A stretch of 64,000 nucleotides of DNA from Micractinium sp. NFX-FRZ. Lineage: Eukaryota > Chlorophyta > Trebouxiophyceae > Chlorellales > Chlorellaceae. Position numbers and translations under genes: made by a program. Location of the stretch: contig JAPTJF010000262.1 in the NCBI GenBank assembly GCA_029339195.1, positions 22,411 to 86,410 of the forward strand, in the 5' to 3' direction. The notes under the pieces are model-generated. The model was not told the origin of the DNA. It was given only the letters and a program-made list of their open reading frames with translations, and did not search any database. Positions 17,991-28,693 of this stretch are shown piece by piece. Positions within the stretch are counted from its first letter, which is position 1, and every line of letters begins with the position of its first letter.

Positions 17991-18698
17991 TGCTCTAGTC
18001 GCCCGGAGGCTGGAGGAGCGCGGCAAGCTGCAAGGATAAGCTTCAACCGGCAACTTGAAACATGCCGCGCGGAGGCAGTGCCGAGGTGCTTCGGAGTGCT
18101 CGCTGGTTCGGGGGAGCAAGGCTGTCAACCTTGCAAGTGCATCGCAGCAGCGTGCGCCGACCCCCATTCCTAGAGGAGAGGGCCAACACGGCCAACACGG
18201 CCTGCTGCCGCCAGCTCAGCTCCCAGAACTGCTCCAGAATGCACTCTGATGTCTGGCTGAGCAATCCAAAAACAGGGAGCATGCACCCACTGGATCAACC
18301 TTCAGCAATCCAGCGAGAGTTGAAGGCAGAATTGGTGGCTGGTCAAGCGCTAGCATTGGCATGACGTTGAGAGGCGGCACAGGCGGCAGGTTGGCAGCAG
18401 ACGGCGGCAGGTGCAAGAGGCAGCGCTGCATCTGGGCATGCAGCCAGGCGTGCGATTCTCATGCATAAACGCGCAGTGTTCTTGCGTTATAATATGCGAG
18501 TGGATGTGATCTGGGCTCCACTGTGCATGCATGCGTCATGCGATGACGCTGCCGTCCATGCTGCGCCCATGCACACTTTCCACAACGACAATGGAGCTCT
18601 CTAATGTCTTGCCCCCTTGCCACTGCTTCCCCGCTGCTCTTCTGGCTGGTCGTCAACTCTCCGCGCCGAAGAAGACTTATCGCTGCCGAAGAGACGCC
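17991..18698. promoter_or_regulatory. Divergent intergenic region of UPF1-like and zf-PARP genes
   Basis: About 700 bp between two start codons pointing away from each other, so it should contain both promoters and 5' UTRs. No clear TATA box or other known element was identified. The plus-strand frame stays open up to about 18531, so an upstream start for the zinc-finger gene cannot be excluded. Confidence 0.5.
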
Positions 18699-20853
18699 AT
18701 GGCCGAGCCCAAGGGGACCTACCGAGTCTGCTACGATCCCTCAGGCAGGGCCAACTGCCAAGGTGCCTGCAAGGACAAAATCCCAAAGGTGCGTCGCGAG
18801 TCAACTTTGGACAGCGACTCCCGCCAGCCCTGTGCGGCGGCGCTTCCGCTCTGACTCCCCTTGCACTGATTGGCGGAGAGCGCTATGGGCCATGCGTAGG
18901 GGCGCCGTTCCAGGCAGCACTGGGCGGGCAGGCCGCCGCCGCCGGTAGTGCCGGCACTACCGGCGGCGGCGCCGCCCTCGCTCGCACAGCTGTGCTACTG
19001 CACCCCGCCTCGCTTGCTGCTGGTGCCAGCACCAGCTGAAAGGCTGTGTGTCTTGCTCACGAGCCACTCGTGGCACACCAGGGCTTTCAGAAGGCGCCTG
19101 TGCACCTGCAGGGAGCGGCTTGGCGATCCTGCTGCCGCTTGTGTGTTCGACCCACCAACGCTCACCCTGCCGATAGTACCCTCTGCATGCAACACCTCCC
19201 CCGCAGGGCGTGCTGCGGCTGGGCGTGCTGATAGACAACTCCGACTACGGGGACTGGTGGAAATGGCGGTGCTGGTAGGTTGCTGCGGCAGGGAAGGGTG
19301 GGCAGGAGTGCCAGCCGTGGTCAGGGTGAGTCCACCGCTGGGTGCACCGTTGCGCAACACCCAGCGTGCAAGCCACAAGCTGCCACCCCTCCCATTACCA
19401 TCCCATCCCCTCGCTCGTCCCTGCATGACCAACCGTGCGATCCAGAGCACTGCCATCACTGCAAAAGCATCGCTGCCATGCAGCACCCAGCACCCACAAG
19501 TTGTCCCCCTTCCCTCCCCTCCCCCGTGCTCTGTCCCGCCTGCAGGACCTGCGTGACCGACCGCGTGATCAAGAACATTGTGGAGCCGGGCAACCTGCAG
19601 GGCCTGGGGGAGCTGGAGGAGGAGGACCAGGTGGGTGCTGGCTGCTTCACTAGTGTTTGGTGCCCTGATGGGGTTGGTGGGTGCTGGGTGCTAGGCTGTG
19701 GGTGCTGGGTCACGGTCCTCGCCCGCTGGGTTGTGGGTGCTGGGTGCTCTCCGCTGGGTTGTGGGTGCTGGCGGCTGTACCCAGGTGGTCGAGCCGCTGG
19801 GGTGCATGCCTGAGCACGGAGCAGGTTCGATACCGCCTGCCTGCGCAGCACCCAGCAGGTGCAGTACCCCCTCAACCTTCCCTCCACGCCCACGCCAGAA
19901 GGCGACCCCTACCCACCGCACCCCGCTTGCGCGCGCTTTACCGGCCCTTCCCCGTACCTGCCCTCATCCCTCCCCCTCTTCCTCCCACAGGAGCTCATCT
20001 ACGCCACGTTCGAGGCGCCCCCGGCGCCCAAGCCGCGGGCCAAGAAGCAATCCAAGAAGGAAGCAGCCGCCGCAGCCGCCGCGGAGGCGGAGCGCGCTGC
20101 AGCAGCTGCCGCAGCAGCCCAGGCGGCCCAGGCCCGGCAGCGCGCGCAGCTGGTGGCAAACCTGAGGGGTATGCTGCAGACAGTGCTGCCGGCAGATGCG
20201 ATTGCGCACCTGGGCGACGACCCACTGGCAATGTGGCAGATGGTGCAGAGCCTGCAGGCGATGGGGCTGCCCGTGGTGCCTGTGGTGGCGGCCGCTGCGC
20301 CCGCTGTGATTGCGCCCACCCTAGTGGCCGCCGGGGCGGCTGCGCTGTCAGCGGCAGGGCCAGCGGCAGCTGCAGAGGTCCCCATCGTGGCCAAGGTGAG
20401 GCACTTTCCGTGGTGCGGGGTCGGATGGACAGGCGGGGTGCGCTGTGCAGGGGCAAAACGGTTGGCTGCGGAGGTTGGTTGGGGAGGCGAGGAGGCACCC
20501 CACGCTGCTGCTGCTGCCCCTTCTCCTGCCCAGGGCAACCTGCACCTGCTCACAACCCTCCCTTGTTCTGTCTCTCTTTCTCTGTCTCCCTACAGACCGA
20601 GGGGCTGCAGCGCAGCGACTCAGCCGCAGGCGAGGGCGAGAACGCAGGGGCTGTGGGCAACGGCGTGCCCACTGCCGCTGCCGGCAAGCAGCGCAAGCCC
20701 CGCCAGCCGGCTGCCAGCAAGGCGGCAACCAAGAAGGCAGCGGGCAAGAAGAAGCGACGGGATGAGGAGTCGGATGAGGAGTGGGTGCCGGCAGTGGAGG
20801 CGCGCAGGACGCGGCGCAGCACGCGACTGGCGGCGGCCGCCGAGAACTGCTGA
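18699..20853 (+). CDS. PARP-type zinc-finger protein with basic C-terminus
   Basis: Exons: 18699-18788, 19207-19274, 19546-19630, 19991-20395, 20596-20853; phases close to 301 residues. The first three exons form a zf-PARP-type DNA-damage/DNA-binding zinc finger: RANCQGACKDKIPKG, then a Trp-rich strand (GDWWKWRCWTC), then a helix with LQGLGELEEED. An Ala/Gln-rich region follows, then a basic, acidic-patched tail (KKKRRDEESDEEW). There is no PARP catalytic domain, so it is probably a nuclear DNA- or chromatin-binding protein. The chosen ATG has a strong context (gacgccATGg); in-frame upstream ATGs exist at 18531 and 18591. TGTAA lies at 21008. Confidence 0.82.
19671..19775 (+). repeat. Intronic minisatellite with gggttgtgggtgctgg core
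   Basis: Several imperfect copies of gctgggttgtgggtgctggg in the intron between exons ending at 19630 and starting at 19991 of the zf-PARP gene. Confidence 0.8.
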
Positions 20854-21007
20854 GGTGGCACCCGCCGCCCCTGCTGGATGGCGCCTTGGCCCACCAGCAG
20901 TTGGGGTGACAGGCTTGAGATAGAACAGCCACTGCACCGATGCTGACCTGCATATGACGCTTACGTTATGTGCTTCATCTTATGCTAATGTCTTGCTTGC
21001 AATCTTG

Positions 21008-21012
21008 TGTAA
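21008..21012 (+). terminator. TGTAA polyadenylation signal of the zf-PARP gene
   Basis: TGTAA 155 nt downstream of the stop at 20853, at a distance typical for green algae. Confidence 0.6.
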
Positions 21013-21304
21013 TGGAGTAATGAAATACAGAAAGGAACAGAGTAGGCAACGGCTCGAGCATCGAGATGGGTGCACACAGCACACTCGGTACTTGTCATAG
21101 CTGTCAATGCAGGTTTATCAGAGCTGAGTTGTTTGAACGGAATTGGTGGTTGGAACAAGTCATAAGGAAGAACAGGGCAGATACTGCCGTGGAAGGCCTG
21201 CAGACCAGGCACAGCCACCCACATGATGGCAGCTGGCTACCTGCTGCCCAGGGCCGGCTGCAGTGGCACAGCTGGGCCTGGCCGCTCATGCACCCAAAGA
21301 ATGC

Positions 21305-24300
21305 TCACGGGTCCCCGCTGCCCAGGGGCCGCTCCCCCTCCGAGTCCAGCAGCACCTCGGCCTGCTGCACGCTGCTGCGCGCCCTGCAGGCGCAGGGAAC
21401 AGTAGGTGTGGAGAAGCTGGGTGACGTGGGGGACGAGCACAGGCAGCGTGTGGAGGGGCATGCATGGTAATGAAGCCCTCATATGGACACGCCGCCGCAA
21501 TCCAGGGCAGCCAGGCCAGGAAGCAATCTGTTCCGTTCATGCCTTGCCAGCAGGACCTGCCGCCCACTGCGCCATGATGGCCGGGCCCACCAGCTGCCTG
21601 CCCACCACCTGCCTGTCCCCCCCCGGCCGCATGCCCGCCCGCCCACACCCCACCTGAGCAGTGAGCCCGCTGCGTGCGCCAGGTCGCGCCGTGTGATCAT
21701 GCCGCATGCGTGGTTGGACTCATTCACCACCACCAGGTGCCTGCCAGCGTGGCATGACGTGGCAGAACGGCGCAGTCGGTGAGGCCGAAGGCAGGCAATC
21801 TCGGCAGCATGCCAGCCAGCACAGCAGCATACAAGCAGCAGCCCACGCAATGATCAGCGCACGCATGCTACGGCAGCTTGACTTGCCACTGATCCGGCAC
21901 CTCCCGCCCACACCAGCAGCATACAAGCAGAAGCACGTGCAGTGCGACCAGCGCAGGCATACCACGGCAGCTGAATCTGCTGCAGCACACGCCCCTCCCG
22001 CCCCCTCCCAGCTCACCGCAGGGAGAGGCTGACAAACATGGAGTGCACGCGGGGGGCGGGGGTGTCCAGGCGCACCGTCACGGGCGCAGCATCCAGGTAA
22101 GGCCCCAGGTTGAGGTGGGGCACCACCGCCTGGTTATCAAACGGGGAGGGGCGCCCCGCCAGCGCCGCCGCAGCCCCCGAGGAGCCGCCGATTCCCCACA
22201 GCAGCGGGGCACACAAGCCGTCCCCGCCGTCGTCGCTGCCGCTGCCAGAGCCGCCGGGCAGCGCAGTTAGGGCGGCGCCGCTGGGGTGGCGTGCCAGGTT
22301 GAGCGCCATGTCTGTTGCCAGCTGCTCCTCAAAGCGGTCGGCGTCCGGCGGGGGCTGCAGGTAGCGGCCGTGCGCGTCGCAGTAGGCCTGCGGGTGTGCC
22401 AGTAACAGCTGCAGCTGGCTGGCCAGGATGAAGCCGTCCAGTCGGAAGGTGCCGGCCTGCAGGGGGTTGAGGGTGGGTGGGTGGGTGGGAAGGGCGGGGG
22501 CAGGGGAATGGGAAGTGCGGCGGGCAGGGCAGGGCAGGGCAGGGCAATGGGAGCTGCACCAGCTGGGGGGATGCTGCACAGGCAGGCAGGCAGGCAGGCA
22601 GGCAGACAGACATCACCTAGCGTCCAGAACAGGACCCCTGGTGGAGAGGGCGGGCACCATGCCAGCCAGCCAGCAGGCGGGGTGTGGCTGCACCAGTCAC
22701 TGGCAGGCTGTGCCAAGCACCCCACGCACCACCCTCCATGCCCACCAAACACTCCCCACACCCTAGCCTCTCCACCCCTCCAGGCCACGTGGTGCACATC
22801 CACACCTCACCCAGCCCAGTGCAGCGCCCACCCGCCCGCCCACCCGCCCACCCACCCACCCGCACGTCTCTGTGGAGAGGGTCGTACACGGGGAAGCCGT
22901 GGTGGCGCGAGAAGCGCAGCAGCTCCTGCACCTGCGCCACGGGGGCCACCGCGGGCAGCCCCTCCACGGGAGAGCTCATCAGCTGCTCGGCCACCAGCCG
23001 GCGCAGGCGGCGGGGGGGCTCCTGCAGGCACAGGGCCAGGAGGTGGTGCAAGCCGCGAGTGGGCACTGAGAGCTGTGCAGGTGCGGGCAGGCAGGCAAGT
23101 GACCTGGCACTTGCAGCGTACACTCAGCCCACCTGCCAGCTGCCGCCCGCTTGGCAGCTCGCCCCTCGCCCCGCCCCGCCCCGCAGGCATACATGCCAGC
23201 CTGGTGCCACAGGCAGGTTGCTGCCCCCTGGCCCGCCCCCCGCACCCTGGCTCACCGGCGCCAGGTAGTTGACGTGCACCTCTGCCTCCAGCTCCGACTC
23301 ATAAACCCCCTCGGTGCCCAGCGCCACGGCGCAGGCGTTGCTGGTCACCACCGCCAGGATGACGCCAAACATGGGGGCCAGGGTGCCTGGGGGAGGGAGG
23401 GGAGAGTGGGGGGAAGGGCAGCAGGAGAAGGCAGGCAGGCAGGCGCAGGGGTGAGGAGCGGTGGTAAGGAGGAGCCTTCTTGCACAATCGCTTCTGGCCG
23501 GGAGGAGGGGAGAGCAGGAGGAGGCAGGCAGGCAGGCAGGCACAGGGGTGAGCTGAGCAGCGGGCGTGCGGGGTGCGCTTGGTGCAGCGGGACGCCTGCC
23601 ACCCTCCGCCCCACCTGCCCGCCCGTCTCCCTCCCTGCCACACACGCACACACAGTTGAACGTGCCCGACCTCCACAGTCCTCACCAGAACAGCTCACCA
23701 CCACCACGCAGCCCACCCACGCGTGGCCTCCGTCATGAGCACAGCATGCACAGCGCACCAAGGTGCAGCGGCCTCCTCTCCGGAGCAATCTCACAGCTGA
23801 CCAGCCTACCCAGCCCACCCACCCGTGGCCTCGGTCATGAGCACCACAAGACTTATGGAGCTCCTAAACACGCCACCCAGCACGGCAGTGGCGCTGCACA
23901 GGGCATACAAGCCGGGCTGGATGCCCCAGCCGGGCAGCGCGGCCTGCAGCCCGGTGCCGGCAAGCGCCCCCGCGGCGCCCCCCAGCAGGAGGGAGGGCAT
24001 GAAGAGGCCTCCGGGGATGGCGAGGGCGGCGGAGGCGGCAAAGAGGGGGAGGTAGGCGGCTGCCATGGCGGCCAGGGAGGCTGGGGAGTAGTAGGTGGCT
24101 TGCGCCTGCGGGGGGAGGGCAGGGCAGGCAGCAGAGAGCACAGGGTGGGGGTGGGGTTTAGCCGAGACGTGGGGCAAGTGCGAGGCAGCTGCAGCAGCAC
24201 AGCCCAACTATGCATGCCGTTGCCAGGGGGCAGGGAGAGTATAGAAAAGGTACACAGAGCAGGCACAGCACAGCACAGCACAGCACAGCACAGTGCAGTG

Positions 24301-27300
24301 ATGCACAGGCTGGGTCAGCACCTCGCCCTTGGGCTCGCGATCCGTGCCCAGAGAGATGAGCGTGCGGATGCTCCACACTACAGCAGTCAAAAGAGGTAGT
24401 TGGGAGCAACCCAGTCAGCGCCCTTGCATTGCAGGCAAAAACACGCCAGCTGCCGACGGCACCGGGAGGCAGCGCCATCCATCACGCATCACGCAGCATA
24501 CAGGCCAGCCCCAGCCCCACCCTGACGCCTCACCTGACGGGCCCATCCATGCGGTTGCCAGGTCATTGTACTGCCCATCCTCGCACGTGTGCTGCACCCA
24601 CACGTGTTCTTTCCAGTGGGAGGGCACGGGCAGGCACCTGCAGCCCAGGCAGGCAGGCAGGGGTGCAGGCAGGCAGGCGGGCGGGGCAGGCAGGGAGGTG
24701 AGCGGGCACAGCAGGCGGTGGGTGTGCCAGGTCAGCTCGCTGGGTGGCTTGCCCTCCGCCTGTAGCCTGGATCATGCTGGGAGATACAAACACACTGGTC
24801 TAGCCCAGCCAGGCCAAGCGGCTAGCACAAGTCATTCCCCTGCCATCCGCAGCGCACCTGCCCACTGTGACCGCCAGCGCTGCGATGGCCGTCACCGTGA
24901 CGGCCGCCACGGCCGCCGCCTCCCGCACGCGCGCTGCATGCCGCTTGGGGCTGGCACGCCACGGGCGGAGCAGCAGGCGCATGCGGTTGAAGGCAGCACC
25001 CAGCAGGCCGCCGCCCGCGCTGACGCCCACCAGCAGCGGCGCCTGCCAGGCCCACTCGGCGGGGCTCAGCGGGCGCAGCGGCGCCGACAGCAGGCCGCCC
25101 TCTGAGTGTGGGTTGAGCTGGGAGTGGGCAAATACAGCAAATGCGCAGGCGATGAAGCAGCGCCAGGCGATGCGCCGGCTCCACACACCCGCCCCGCACG
25201 CCTCCTCGAGCGAAAACAGCACGCCGCCGATGGGGGCGCCTGCATGTGGCAACCAAAACACAGGGGCCAGGGCAGGCAGATCGAGGTAACAAATGCGAGC
25301 GTGCGAGGTGGGCAGGTCAGAGGGTGTCTGGGCTAGGGGACTAGCGGGCAAGAGGGGTTGGCAAGCGCGCCGGCTGTGCGGGCAGGCGTCGCTGGGTGCC
25401 AAAGCCAGTGGCGCCACACCAATGTCCTGAACACCTTCCATCCCGCAAGGCTGCCACGATAAGGCATCCCATCCCAGCGCCCCACCCCAGCCCAGCCACA
25501 GAGGACAGCCATGGGCGCACCAAAGGCTGCCGCGATGCCAGCGGCCGCCCCAGCGCTGACTGCCTCCCGCTCCTCCTCGTTCTCATGCCGCCCCGCGCCC
25601 GCCACACGCGCCAGGCCGGCGCTGTCTGCAGGCAGCGCGCCGCAGCGGCCCGCCAGCAGGCGGTGCAGCCAGCGCTGGCGGCCAAGCACGTTCCACACGC
25701 CTGCACCAGGCGGGGTGGCGGGTGGGTTGGAGGGGCAGAAGAGAGTGTGCTAGCATACGCATCTAGAGGGTAGGGTGGCCCATGTGGGTGAGGCGCATGC
25801 TTGCCACCTGCACACGGCCCCGCGCTGCCCGCGCAGCTGCCAGCCAGCCAGCCAGCCAGCATTCCTGCCAGCCAACCAGCTTGCCAGCCAGCCAGCCAGC
25901 CAGCCAGGCTCACGTTGTTCGCCTTTGGAGACCAGGAACGTGATGGTTGCTCCCAGGTGCACCATGGGAGCCTCGACACCCTGCAGCACACGCAGCGCGG
26001 GCGCAGGGCAGTAAGGGGCATGGCTGGGCAGGGCAGGGCAGAGGGGTGGCTGGACGCACTGCCGCGCTATCCGGGTGCTGGAGCTGGTGCGACTGCCAGC
26101 TCAGCTGGCCAGCTGAGAAAACCCCTGTGGCACCATTGCCTGTCTTTCACCCAGCAGGCCGGCAGCATTGGCCCAGCGGGCAGGCAGGCAGGCACAGCAG
26201 GCGCAGCAGGCAGGCAGCATCGGCAGCAGGGGCACAGCAGCCAGGGAAGCAGCCAGGCACAGCAGGCTGGGAGGCAGGCAGGCACAGCAGGCACAGCAGG
26301 CACAGCAGGCATCCAGGCGGGGCTCACCAGGCACATGCTGGCGCCCAGGGCAGCCACGCTGCCGCACCACTTGACCAGGAAGACTGCCGTGGTGAAGAGG
26401 CCGTGGCTGCATAAAGTATGTGGGGGGGGCGAGGGGGCAAGGTGCGGCACACCCAGGCTCATGCAGTGGGGTGGCGGGATGCCGCGTGAAAAGCAGCTGT
26501 GCAGCTGTGCCACGTGCAGCGGCACCCAGCTCGACCCCCCACGCAAGCAAAGCATCTGTGTCACGTACAGCCCTCCCACACGAGGGCCGGCCCCCCAGCT
26601 CCGGGCAAGACTGCGCACATTGAGTTGCCGTTTAGATACGCCATCACCCTGCAGTGGAGCAGTGGCAAGCGGCGGGGAGCGTGATGAGACCACGGGAAAC
26701 CACTGCACACCCCACAAACATGCGGCGGAAGCGTCACAGGCACGCCACATCAACAAAACGGCCTCCAGAGCGAGTGCTGAGCAGGCAGGCAGGCAGGCAG
26801 GGCAGCCCGCCGCCCTGACCAGGTGACGCCTCCGCCCGCTGCCCGCGGCGCCAGCGCTTGGACAGCCCCCGCCGCCGCCACGACCAGGGTGCAGGTGATG
26901 GCCAGCTGTGCACCGTAGGCCTGCGGCATTCAGGCGCAGGGCGGACAGGCAGACAGGTGGAAGTGGTTGAGCAGCAAAACAACAGCAGCGCAGGCCCGGC
27001 ATGCTGCTGCAGCCCTACACCCAGCATGCTCCAACACCCTTGATTGCCTTCCGTCCAAGCCCAAGATGCCTCACTTTCCCATCCCCCCCCCCCCCTCCCC
27101 CGCGCGCCCCCATGCTCGCACCTGCAGCAGGCTGCGTGCGTAGAAGTGCTGCAGCGTGGCGTTGCGCCAGCCGACCAGAGCATCAATCGCCGCGTGCATC
27201 GCTGCTGCCGTGGCGCCGATGGCCACGGCAGCCAGCACCGTGCTTGCCAGATTGAGCAGCGCGCGGACATACCTGTGGCAGGGCAAGGGGCAGATCCAGA

Positions 27301-27620
27301 AGCAAGGGTGGGCACAGCTGAGCTGGGATGTGCCAGCAAATGCGGGGCACCGGCATGCGGCAGTGGCACATGCCAGATGGCACATTGCAACAGATTCATA
27401 GACCCAGCAAGCGGGGTCGGGTTTTGACGGTTTTGACGATTTTGACGGGGCGCAGTGCCGTGATGAGCGTGCCGCGTGCGTACCGAAAGCGGCGGCTGGT
27501 GGGTGTCTCCTCCTCTGGCCGCAGCGCTGCCGCCCGGGAGGCTGCAGCGGGGCGCAGCGGGTGGTAGTCCAGGGTGTCTGCCACCCAGCTCATTGCAGGA
27601 TCCATTCTGGAGGGCGCCAT
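21305..27620 (-). CDS. CLC-family chloride channel or anion/proton exchanger with CBS domains
   Basis: Membrane anion transporter. Sixteen exons: 27620-27484, 27272-27122, 26920-26820, 26648-26619, 26406-26328, 25980-25914, 25700-25521, 25239-24858, 24637-24534, 24377-24322, 24105-23823, 23386-23256, 23072-22866, 22456-22017, 21740-21654, 21383-21305; 837 residues in frame. CLC landmarks: AYLNG (about 133-137), GVEAPMVHLGA with the gating Glu at about 169, GAPIGGVLFSLEEACG with the second Glu pair (about 260-261, exchanger-like), and GGLFMPSLLLGGAAG (about 461-475). CBS regions follow: LMSSPVEGLPAV...HHGFPVYD and LVVVNESNHACGMITRRDL. The selectivity loop, normally GSGIP or GPGIP, reads GGGVT (125-129). 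One exon is only 30 nt. Introns are rich in CAGG tetramers. A relic of the 3' end lies at 58248. Confidence 0.92.
22577..22612 (+). repeat. CAGG tetranucleotide microsatellite in a CLC intron
   Basis: A run of (ggca)n. Similar tetramer runs occur in other CLC introns near 23434, 23525, 24650, 26190-26320 and 26785. Confidence 0.85.
24262..24300 (+). repeat. CACAG microsatellite
   Basis: About seven cacag units in the CLC intron between exons 24377-24322 and 24105-23823. Confidence 0.85.
26160..26320 (+). repeat. Interrupted CAGG and GCACA array in a CLC intron
   Basis: Irregular arrays of caggcaggcacagcagg units in the intron between exons 26406-26328 and 25980-25914. Confidence 0.75.
26619..26648 (-). 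other. 30-nt CLC microexon
   Basis: The exon codes VMAYLNGNS plus split codons. It joins the preceding exon as a Trp codon and the following exon as an Ile codon, giving AYLNGNSIHGLF. The conserved AYLNG that follows the CLC selectivity loop supports it. Flanking signals are ctgcag and a gtgcgc donor. Confidence 0.85.
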
Positions 27621-28693
27621 GACGCCTGGCAGCCCTTGGTCTCTGCAGCGGTGACTGACAGTGCGGACAGCGCGGTAGGCGGCGGCGCAAGAGCGGCACC
27701 GGGCGGCGGCGGCTGCGGCTGCAGGCAATGGGCTCGAGCCGCAGTCGCCGGATGCGCGCATGACTCATTGTGCATTTCAATCTAGATGCTGGCCAATAAC
27801 TCGCTTACCGCCCTATTCGGCTCGAGCGCGCGGCTTGAGAGAGCTGTCGAGGCCTCACCCGCCAGAGAGCCGCCAAAGACAGGCAAGCATCGCTCAGGGA
27901 AGACGGAGACTCGTCAGAACGGCAAAGACCCCACGAAAACAACCCACCGCCACGCCGCCGCTGCGCCCGCTGACAGCGCTCCGACAGGCAGATGCTCGAT
28001 CTTCGGCACAGCTGCTCTTTGGATCCTTGTATCTCCTTCGGAACCAAAAGGGCACACACCACCAGCAGCACACCTCAAGGCCGACGCACCAGCACAGTGT
28101 GCAGGCGGGTAAGGAGGCCCGGGCAGGTTCGTGAAGCGGCAGCCGGGAGGCAGACAGGGTGGGCGACAGCTCTGCTCTTGACAACGCACGTGTCCCGAGG
28201 CTGGATGTCCTCCTTCTCTGTGCCCTGCCTTCTGCTCTGTACCAACCAGCCCAGCACCGTTGCGCCACTGTTTGCTTAACCGGGCACCGGTGGGCGCCCA
28301 CTCCAGTACACAATCCTGCTCATCCTGTGCGTCTCCCCTCACAGCCTGGGGACAAGAGCAATATGTTACACCCGTAGAGGAGCCAAGATGCAGTGGTAAG
28401 CAAGTATTCTTCTCGATGCGCGGCGGTGGCGGTGAATGGTTGGCCGGCGGCCGGCCCCCGCCCCGCCCGGCACGGCGCCGCCGCTCGGGAGCACTTCCGC
28501 CGCGACGGCCACCACGCAAGGGGGTGGGCAGGGGACGCACGCAGGGCACGCGCCCAGGGTGCATAAAATCCGGGCAAACCCCGCGTGCGTGCTCGCTTGC
28601 ACGGCCAGCCGTGCATGCGACTCGCTGGCTGGCAAGGGCCCAGGCTGGCCCGGCCAGGCCAGGGCTGTTCGCTCCAACAGCTGACCGACCGTT
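27621..28693. other. Intergenic region, CLC promoter and LHC 3' UTR
   Basis: No protein with recognisable motifs was found on either strand. The left part should hold the CLC promoter and 5' UTR. The right part is the 3' UTR of the LHC gene, with a TGTAA signal at 28366-28370. Confidence 0.5.
28366..28370 (-). terminator. TGTAA polyadenylation signal of the first LHC gene
   Basis: TTACA on the plus strand, about 325 nt past the stop codon at 28694 in gene orientation. Confidence 0.55.

Noticed and set aside
27914..28564. Minus-strand open frame of 216 codons
   Set aside because: No motif, no splice support and composition typical of GC-rich shadow frames; it lies in a 3' UTR and intergenic stretch.
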